64,000 bases of DNA. Origin: Clostridium sp. CM027 (GTDB lineage: Bacteria; Bacillota; Clostridia; Clostridiales; Clostridiaceae). The notes beneath the pieces were generated by a model that saw only the letters and a list, made by a program, of their open reading frames with translations, had not been told where the DNA came from and did not search any database. The DNA lies in the NCBI RefSeq assembly GCF_024730565.1, contig NZ_CP077725.1:558001-622000 (forward strand). Direction: 5' to 3'. The position numbers and the translations under genes are program-made. The stretch's first letter is position 1. Every line of letters begins with the position of its first letter. Below, one piece after another: positions 58,595-64,000 of the stretch.

Positions 58595-59248
58595 ATGAAA
58601 TTTACAGATTATATATTTGAAGAGGTAAAGGAATTTTGGAATTCATATTTAGAGCATCCATTTATAAAGGAGATAGGAGAAGGTACTTTAGATAAGGAAA
58701 AGTTTAAAAACTATCTTATACAGGATTATCTATATTTAAAAGAATATTCAAAGGTATTTTCTGTAGGGTTAATTAAGGCAAAAACTATGGACGAGATGAA
58801 ATTTTATTATAATTCAATAAGGGGAATTATGGAGGATGAAACGGCTGTTCATATAAAATATTTAGAAGGCTTTGGATTAACTGCTAAAGAAACGGAAAAA
58901 TGTGAATATAAATTAATAACTACAAGTTATACAAGCTATATGCAAGGTGTGGCGCTCACCGGAGATTTAAAGGAGATTGCTCTTGTTGCTATGCCATGTA
59001 CGTGGAGTTATAGCTACATAGGCAAATATATTAAAAAGACTTATGGACATAAGCTAGAGGGGAATTTTTTCAATCCATGGATTGAAGAATACGCTTCTGA
59101 AGATTTTGAAAAATTCACTAATGACTGGCTGGATTATATAAATAATTTATGCGAAGACATAGATGAGATAGAAAAGAAAAGATTATTAGCTATTTTTATG
59201 AAATCATGCATGTATGAATTAGAATTTTGGAATAGGGCATATAATTAA
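58595..59248 (+). CDS. tenA: TenA family thiaminase II
   Basis: 217-residue all-helical TenA. Active-site Cys135 in VAMPCTWSYSYIG and the C-terminal YELEFWNRAYN Glu are present. TenA hydrolyses aminopyrimidine from degraded thiamin for salvage. Stand-alone: no other thi gene and no TPP riboswitch upstream. ATG 58595 follows GGAGGGGTGG; the frame is open to 58571. Confidence 0.92.
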   Translation: MKFTDYIFEEVKEFWNSYLEHPFIKEIGEGTLDKEKFKNYLIQDYLYLKEYSKVFSVGLIKAKTMDEMKFYYNSIRGIMEDETAVHIKYLEGFGLTAKETEKCEYKLITTSYTSYMQGVALTGDLKEIALVAMPCTWSYSYIGKYIKKTYGHKLEGNFFNPWIEEYASEDFEKFTNDWLDYINNLCEDIDEIEKKRLLAIFMKSCMYELEFWNRAYN

Positions 59249-59270
59249 TATTAGATTATAAAATTGGGAA

Positions 59271-59297
59271 ACTTTCCTTCTGAAATGTCGTTAAAGT
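59271..59297. repeat. Copy B of the 27-nt dispersed element
   Basis: ACTTTCCTTCTGAAATGTCG plus TTAAAGT; 24 of 27 positions match copy A at 47701-47727. It lies upstream of yqeY and just before AGAGTATAATG. Confidence 0.6.
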
Positions 59298-59393
59298 GAG
59301 ATTATAAGAGTATAATGTATATATAAGTATAGTTTTAATAAAGTAATAAAATAACTTGTTAAAAAATATTGAATTATTTAGGAGGTAACACAT

Positions 59394-59834
59394 ATGTTAA
59401 AACAAACACTGAAAGATGATATTATTAAATATATGAAGAGTAGGGATAAGGTAAGACTGACTGCTTTAAGGACTTTAATGGCTGACGTTAAATATAAAGA
59501 AATGGATTTGAAAAAAGAACTTTCTGACGACGACTTAGTTGGTATTATTGAGAAAACAATTAAACAATTAAATGAAACTCTTAGTTATGCGAAAGAAGCT
59601 AATAAAGAAGATATTATAGCTGAAACAGAAATTGCTATCGAAATGTTTACATTTTATATGCCCAAGCAATTAAGTGACGATGAAGCAAAAATAATTATCA
59701 GTGAAGTTATTACCCAAAATCACTTTAGCGGAAAGGGTGACATGGGGAAGGTTATGAAGGCTGTTATGCCTAAGTTAAAAGGAAAGTATGATAGCAGGAA
59801 GGTAAATCCTCTTGTGAATCAATTATTGGCATAG
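59394..59834 (+). CDS. yqeY: GatB/YqeY domain protein
   Basis: 146 residues, the YqeY family related to the C-terminal domain of GatB: LRTLMADVKYKEMDL, the repeated KQLNETLSYAKEANKEDI, FYMPKQLSDDEAKIIISEVI and GDMGKVMKAVMPKLKGKYDSRKVN. A general tRNA-binding role is suspected for the family, function not established. RBS TAGGAGGTAAC. Followed by a terminator. Confidence 0.93.
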   Translation: MLKQTLKDDIIKYMKSRDKVRLTALRTLMADVKYKEMDLKKELSDDDLVGIIEKTIKQLNETLSYAKEANKEDIIAETEIAIEMFTFYMPKQLSDDEAKIIISEVITQNHFSGKGDMGKVMKAVMPKLKGKYDSRKVNPLVNQLLA

Positions 59835-59889
59835 GGAAAATGGAGTAATGATACCATTTATTAAAGGTAAAGGCAAATTAGTAATTATG

Positions 59890-59929
59890 AGTGAGTTTTA
59901 TCCCATATGTAGGGGTAAGATTCACTTTT
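59890..59929 (+). terminator. yqeY terminator
   Basis: 14-bp stem with several G-U pairs (59891-59904 with 59912-59925), loop ATATGTA, T-run. Confidence 0.8.
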
Positions 59930-60031
59930 GAATTTTATTAAGAAAGTATTTTTTATGTTAAAATTTATAAAATGGAGTTTTAATAAGTAATGAGTCCTTA
60001 TTGAATAATCAATTTAAGGGTATAACAATAG

Positions 60032-60229
60032 TTGATAATACTGGATTTAAATTATATAATAAGTACTAAATAATTGTAAATATAATAGTGTAAACAATTA
60101 CAATATGATTTATTAACAGGTTAATTAATTCATTGTGATGTTATATGCCTATAAATATCAAAAAACTCTTAGTAGCAAGTAGTTATCTTCAGGTCATATC
60201 ATAGTACCCTTGAGGTACTTATTTTTTTT
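60032..60229 (+). ncRNA. Candidate stand-alone small RNA unit
   Basis: TTGATA (60032-60037), 17-bp spacer, TATAAT (60055-60060), then an intrinsic terminator AGTACC/GGTACT at 60203-60219 with eight T after it. Expected transcript about 160 nt (60067-60229). No ORF above 20 codons with an RBS. No known RNA family recognised. Could also be a leader for aspA, but a second promoter lies closer to aspA. Confidence 0.4.
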
Positions 60230-60468
60230 ATGTGGAATACCACTTAGAGAGCAGATGTAAAATTAATCTTAACGGTAATCTTGCAAAGTAAACAATATTC
60301 AAAATATTCAAACTTAAGGTTGTATTCGATATAACACTAGGTATATTAAGAATTAATTTTCAATTTCAAATGCTTTAAAGCGCCGTAAATCAATAAATAT
60401 TAAGTAATAAATTAGTCTTAATTTAGTTAAAAGACTTACTTATGATACTTAAAAAGACAGATGTTTAT

Positions 60469-60497
60469 TTGACAAAATTTATTTCAAAGGGTATTAT
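60469..60497 (+). promoter_or_regulatory. Predicted aspA promoter
   Basis: TTGACA (60469-60474), 17-bp spacer, TATTAT (60492-60497); leader about 25 nt before the RBS. Confidence 0.7.
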
Positions 60498-60529
60498 TAG
60501 TATATTATAGTAAACAAGGAGGAAATATT

Positions 60530-61957
60530 ATGAATGAAAACATGCAAAAATTTAGGGTGGAAAGCGATTCTGTTGGCTCTAAGAATGTACCTATAGAAGC
60601 ATATTATGGAGTTCAATCATTAAGGGCGTCAGAAAACTTTAATATTACAGGTAGGAGGATGCACAAAGACTTAATAGTCAGTCTTGCGCAAGTAAAAAAA
60701 GCTACAGCTATTGCAAATAATGAAGCTGGATTAATGAGTAAAAAAATCAGCGACGCTATAGTACAAGCATGTGATGAAATAATAGTTGGTAAATTACATA
60801 ATGAATTTATAATTGATCCTATTCAAGGTGGAGCAGGTACATCGGGTAATATGAATGCAAATGAAGTAATTGCTAATAGAGCAAATGAAATATTGGGTGG
60901 TAAATTGGGAGCGTATGATAAAGTTCATCCAAATGATCATGTAAATATGGGACAATCTACAAATGATGTATTCCCAACAGCAGGCAAGATGGCAGCTCTA
61001 AAACTTATTCCAAAAACCTTAGAGGAGTTAAGAAAACTTGGTGATGTACTTGTTGAAAAGTCTAAAGAATTTGATGATGTTATTAAAATGGGAAGAACTC
61101 AAATGCAAGATGCTGTACCTATTAGATTAGGCCAAGAATTCCATGCATATAGCTCAGTAATAAAAAGAAATATTGATAGGTTAGAAAAAGCCAGTGAAGG
61201 GCTAAAGAGTGTAAATATGGGAGCTTCTGCTATAGGGACAGGAATAAATGTGGATACAGGATATTTTAAAAAAATCGTGCCAGCAATTAATGATGTTGTT
61301 AATTTAGATTTACATCAAGCAGAAGACTTAATAGATGGGACACAAAATCTGGATGTTTTTGTGGACGTTTCATCAGCTCTTAAAACTTGTGCAGTAAGTC
61401 TATCCAAGATATCAAATGACTTAAGGTTAATGTCTTCAGGTCCTAGAGCAGGCTTTGGGGAAATCAATCTGCCAGCAAAACAAAATGGATCTTCAATAAT
61501 GCCAGGAAAGATAAATCCTGTAATTCCAGAAGTTATGAGTCAAGTATCTTTTAATATTATAGGCAATGACATTACTATAACTATGGCAGCAGAGGCCGGA
61601 CAATTAGAATTAAATGCATTTGAACCAGTTATATTCTATAACTTATATGAATCTATAGAAACACTAGGTAACGGAGTTAATACCCTTAGAGAAAATTGTA
61701 TTGCAGGTATTACGGCTAATAGAAAAAGGTGCAAATACTTAGTAGATAATAGTGTAGGTATAATTACAGCGATAGTACCTCATGTAGGTTATAAGGCAGC
61801 TGCAAAAATTGCAGCTAGAGCGATTGCAACAGGCGAACCTGTAAGTGAATTGGTACTTAAAGAGAGTATTTTAACGAAAGCACAACTTAATGAAATACTA
61901 GATACAATAGCAATGACCGAGCCAGGAATAGCAGCAAAGCATTTAATGGCTATATAA
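60530..61957 (+). CDS. aspA: Aspartate ammonia-lyase
   Basis: 475-residue member of the fumarase/aspartase family; converts aspartate to fumarate and ammonia. VPIEAYYGVQSLRASENFNITG at the N-terminus distinguishes aspartase from fumarase; the fumarate lyase signature GSSIMPGKINP is near residue 322. RBS AAGGAGGAAA. The dicarboxylate/amino acid symporter and the malic enzyme downstream suggest an aspartate/C4-dicarboxylate use pathway. Confidence 0.95.
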   Translation: MNENMQKFRVESDSVGSKNVPIEAYYGVQSLRASENFNITGRRMHKDLIVSLAQVKKATAIANNEAGLMSKKISDAIVQACDEIIVGKLHNEFIIDPIQGGAGTSGNMNANEVIANRANEILGGKLGAYDKVHPNDHVNMGQSTNDVFPTAGKMAALKLIPKTLEELRKLGDVLVEKSKEFDDVIKMGRTQMQDAVPIRLGQEFHAYSSVIKRNIDRLEKASEGLKSVNMGASAIGTGINVDTGYFKKIVPAINDVVNLDLHQAEDLIDGTQNLDVFVDVSSALKTCAVSLSKISNDLRLMSSGPRAGFGEINLPAKQNGSSIMPGKINPVIPEVMSQVSFNIIGNDITITMAAEAGQLELNAFEPVIFYNLYESIETLGNGVNTLRENCIAGITANRKRCKYLVDNSVGIITAIVPHVGYKAAAKIAARAIATGEPVSELVLKESILTKAQLNEILDTIAMTEPGIAAKHLMAI

Positions 61958-62050
61958 ATTATTTTATTAATTAAATGTAAACAATAGTATGCAATTAGGT
62001 ATTTTTTGTGGTATTATAGTATAGTGAAATTGCAATCATCATGGAATAAA

Positions 62051-62134
62051 GTAAAGGCTCAGTTAGTTTCGAGGATTGAAACTAGAGATGATCTTAGCAT
62101 TGCATATACTCCGGAAGTGGCTAAAACATATTGA
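62051..62134 (+). pseudogene. Relic of a malic enzyme N-terminus
   Basis: Frame +62051 reads VKAQLVSRIETRDDLSIAYT followed by PEVAKTY and a stop. This matches the N-terminal motif of malic enzyme (intact gene at 63682: EVISKIKIQTNDDLALAYTP GVAEPC), with G to E and loss of the Cys. It has no start codon, no RBS and no continuation, so it is a decayed copy or insertion remnant. Confidence 0.65.
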
Positions 62135-62157
62135 GTGAATATTAAGAAAACGGTTAC

Positions 62158-62200
62158 CAGTATGCTCCTAAACAACATTTGGTTGTTTAGGAGCATACTG
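62158..62200. repeat. Perfect 19-bp inverted repeat
   Basis: CAGTATGCTCCTAAACAAC (62158-62176), 5-nt spacer, GTTGTTTAGGAGCATACTG (62182-62200). No T-run follows, so it is not an ordinary intrinsic terminator; it may mark an old insertion or be a strong RNA hairpin. Confidence 0.8.
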
Positions 62201-62314
62201 ACATGAAGGGCTCCTTTCGAAATTCATTTTTAGTTTATACCCATCTTGTAAATGTATATGCGCCCAAGGTGGGCGGATTACAGCCATTTCAATATATAAA
62301 AATGTGGTATTAAT

Positions 62315-62340
62315 GCTGGCTGTGGCATTTCATAGCCAGC
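62315..62340 (+). promoter_or_regulatory. Leader hairpin before the symporter gene
   Basis: GCTGGCTGTG (62315-62324) pairs with CATAGCCAGC (62331-62340), one G-U pair, loop GCATTT. About 28 nt before the ATG, without a T-run; a regulatory or stability element is possible. Confidence 0.4.
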
Positions 62341-62368
62341 TAATAAAATATATAAAGGAGGGTTTTGT

Positions 62369-63649
62369 ATGAGTAAAAAAAAGGTGAACTTGACAACTAG
62401 AATCCTTATTGCTCTATTATTAGGATCAATAACTGGAATTATTGTATTTCAATTTCCTAATGGAACTTTTAAAAATGCTTTTTTAATAAATGGTGTTTTC
62501 CAGTTAGTAGGTCAACTTTTTTTAAGAGGAATAATGATGCTTGTAGTCCCACTGGTGTTTATTTCCTTAGCAAATGGTGCGGCCAGTATGGGAGATGTAA
62601 AGAAATTAGGTAGGGTCGGGGGAAAGACTGTAGCTTTTTATCTATCAACTACAGCAATAGCTGTTGCTATTGCGCTAGTCTTAGGTTATTTTATAAAGCC
62701 AGGATCAGGGTTAGATTTAACAGCCGTAAAAGCAGTGAAAACTACAATTGCTACCAAAACTCCATTGGTACAAACGTTATACGAAATGGTACCAAGTAAT
62801 CCAATTTTAGCTATGTCGGAAGGTAATATGCTTCAAATTATTGTAGTTGCTGTATTAACTGGTATAGGCTTATCTTTATTAGGTAAAAAAGGTCAGCCCC
62901 TAATTAATTTACTTGAAAGCCTAAATGATTTAATAATGAAATTAGTAGAAATCGTTATGACATTTGCACCTATAGGTGTATTTGGGCTTATAGCTAAAAC
63001 CTTTGCTACTGTAGGGTATGTAGCTATGATGCCTTTAATGAAATATATTCTTACAATATATTTGGGTCTATTACTTATCTCAATATTAGGATATGCAAGT
63101 CTTTTAAAAAGTTTTACTGGGTTATCTATAAAAAAGTTTTACAAAAAATTCTTCCCAGTTATGTCTGTAGCTTTCTCAACAGCTAGTAGTAATGCTACAG
63201 TACCAGTGAATATGGAAACATGTGAAAAAGAATTAGGGGTATCAAAAGGTATTGCGGCCTTCACTATTCCATTAGGTGCAACAGTTAATATGAATGGTAC
63301 TGCTATTATGCAAGGGGTAGCAACATTCTTTGTAGCTCAAGCATATGGCATTCCTGTTACACTAAATATGATGTTAACAGTAGTTCTAACTTCAACTATT
63401 GCATCTGTAGGTACAGCTGGAGTCCCTGGTGCTTCCATTATAATGCTGTCTATGGTATTTCAGGCTGTAGGTCTTCCCTTAGAAGGAATCGGTCTTATAA
63501 TGGGTGTAGATAGATTGGTAGATATGGGCAGAACAGTTGTCAATATTACAGGAGATGCTATTTGCACTGTTATAATAGCTAAGCAAGAAGGGGAATTAGA
63601 CGTTGACGTATTCAATAGTGAGAACGAAGAATTAAGTGGCAATGTATAA
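62369..63649 (+). CDS. Dicarboxylate/amino acid:cation symporter (DAACS)
   Basis: 426-residue member of the GltP/DctA/SstT family. Eight helices plus two hairpins expected; the HP1 region FSTASSNATVPVNM and the NMNGTAIMQ motif are characteristic, and GTAGVPGASIIML is in HP2. It may take up glutamate, aspartate or C4-dicarboxylates; neighbours aspA and malic enzyme favour aspartate or malate. RBS AAGGAGGG. Confidence 0.92.
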   Translation: MSKKKVNLTTRILIALLLGSITGIIVFQFPNGTFKNAFLINGVFQLVGQLFLRGIMMLVVPLVFISLANGAASMGDVKKLGRVGGKTVAFYLSTTAIAVAIALVLGYFIKPGSGLDLTAVKAVKTTIATKTPLVQTLYEMVPSNPILAMSEGNMLQIIVVAVLTGIGLSLLGKKGQPLINLLESLNDLIMKLVEIVMTFAPIGVFGLIAKTFATVGYVAMMPLMKYILTIYLGLLLISILGYASLLKSFTGLSIKKFYKKFFPVMSVAFSTASSNATVPVNMETCEKELGVSKGIAAFTIPLGATVNMNGTAIMQGVATFFVAQAYGIPVTLNMMLTVVLTSTIASVGTAGVPGASIIMLSMVFQAVGLPLEGIGLIMGVDRLVDMGRTVVNITGDAICTVIIAKQEGELDVDVFNSENEELSGNV

Positions 63650-63681
63650 ATAATACAATTTAATAAAAGGGGAAGTATTGA

Positions 63682-64000
63682 ATGAATTATTTTGTAGAAA
63701 GTTTAAAACTGCATGAAAAACATACAGGCAAAATTGAAGTAATATCAAAAATAAAAATCCAAACAAATGATGATTTGGCACTTGCGTACACACCTGGTGT
63801 TGCAGAACCTTGCAAGAAAATCTATGAAAACGTAGAAAATGTGTATAAATATACATCTAAAGGGAATATGGTTGCAGTGGTTACGGATGGCACTGCTATT
63901 CTAGGGCTTGGAGATATAGGACCCGAGGCAGGACTTCCGGTTATGGAAGGAAAGGCTATATTGTTTAAAGAGTTTGGTAATGTAGATGCCTTTCCAATAT
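63682..64000 (+). CDS. Malic enzyme (malate dehydrogenase, decarboxylating), 3' partial
   Basis: 106 residues visible of a gene that runs off the right edge. N-terminal malic enzyme domain: SLKLHEKHTGKIEVISKIKI, DDLALAYTPGVAEPCKKIYEN, GNMVAVVTDGTAILGLGDIGPEAGLPVMEGKAILFKEF, all conserved in the bacterial short-type enzyme. Converts malate to pyruvate. RBS AAAGGGG; the symporter upstream would supply malate or, through aspA-derived fumarate, C4 acids would be drained to pyruvate. Confidence 0.93.
   Translation, partial: MNYFVESLKLHEKHTGKIEVISKIKIQTNDDLALAYTPGVAEPCKKIYENVENVYKYTSKGNMVAVVTDGTAILGLGDIGPEAGLPVMEGKAILFKEFGNVDAFPI

Larger units (their letters stand above)
59930..60529 (+). other. 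Long gene-free stretch before aspA
   Basis: 600 bp with no credible protein gene on either strand. It contains a promoter-terminator unit at 60032-60229 (listed below), an unannotated AT-rich block at 60230-60460, and the aspA promoter at 60469-60497. Confidence 0.6.
61958..62368 (+). other. Intergenic region between aspA and the symporter with gene relic and hairpins
   Basis: 411 bp without an intact gene. It holds a malic-enzyme-like relic (62051-62134), a 19-bp perfect inverted repeat with no T-run (62158-62200) and a 10-bp hairpin (62315-62340) just before the symporter gene. Confidence 0.65.

Noticed and set aside
1-64000. CRISPR arrays, tRNA or rRNA genes, prophage or complete insertion sequences
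   Set aside because: No regularly spaced repeats, cloverleaf-like segments, rRNA-like blocks or intact transposase/integrase frames were seen on either strand.

Overview
The window is strongly AT-rich DNA whose gene content and order point to a spore-forming member of the Firmicutes, most likely Clostridium in the narrow sense. Evidence: the complete block sigK - pilT - ftsA - ftsZ - spoIIGA - sigE - ylmC/ymxH-type gene - nrdR; a der - gpsA - spoIVA block; an alaS T-box leader followed by ireB - ruvX - DUF1292 - fur; and canonical Gram-positive promoters, strong Shine-Dalgarno sites and U-tailed terminators. No rRNA, tRNA, CRISPR array, prophage or intact insertion sequence was seen. It is mostly a core-chromosome segment.

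Layout. 1-6.7 kb: a stringent-response and translation-quality group (relA cut by the left edge, dtd, a metallo-hydrolase, hemZ, aspS, a CsoR-family repressor). 6.7-16.5 kb: a looser, accessory-looking stretch (a two-gene YjjB/YjjP exporter, glyA, a membrane zinc-ribbon protein, a small lipoprotein, a PHP phosphatase, an AEC carrier, a SufS-like enzyme and a hisS of an unusual subtype on the minus strand). 16.8-20.5 kb: iron-sulfur assembly and tRNA thiolation (iscR, iscS, iscU, mnmA and a second iscU). 20.6-30.6 kb: nagZ, a PRC-barrel protein and AI-2E-family permease, T-box-alaS-ireB, ruvX, DUF1292, fur, typA. 30.6-36.1 kb: mltG, trmR, a U32 tRNA-modification peptidase-like gene, udk and a class B penicillin-binding protein.

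36.2-43.9 kb holds cell division and sporulation control: SigK is uninterrupted, FtsA/FtsZ are adjacent, and SpoIIGA sits next to its substrate pro-SigE; sigG, expected after sigE in related genomes, is not in the window. 44.0-51.9 kb is a phosphate-starvation regulon: phoP-phoR, then a promoter with five Pho-box-like repeats, pstSCAB, phoU and a degenerate PstS-like lipoprotein. 52.2-59.8 kb: a DUF512 radical-SAM protein, der, gpsA, spoIVA, a PdaA-like deacetylase, tenA and yqeY. 60.5-64 kb: C4-dicarboxylate metabolism (aspA, a dicarboxylate/amino acid symporter and a malic enzyme cut by the right edge).

No clearly new multi-gene system was found. The best leads are regulatory or evolutionary: short leader attenuators before hisS and typA, a terminator hairpin that buries the ribosome-binding site of the PBP gene, a possible stand-alone RNA before aspA, a relic of a malic enzyme gene just upstream of the intact one, a 27-nt element present twice in distant intergenic regions, the displaced hisS subtype, and a PstS paralogue that has lost its phosphate-binding loops.
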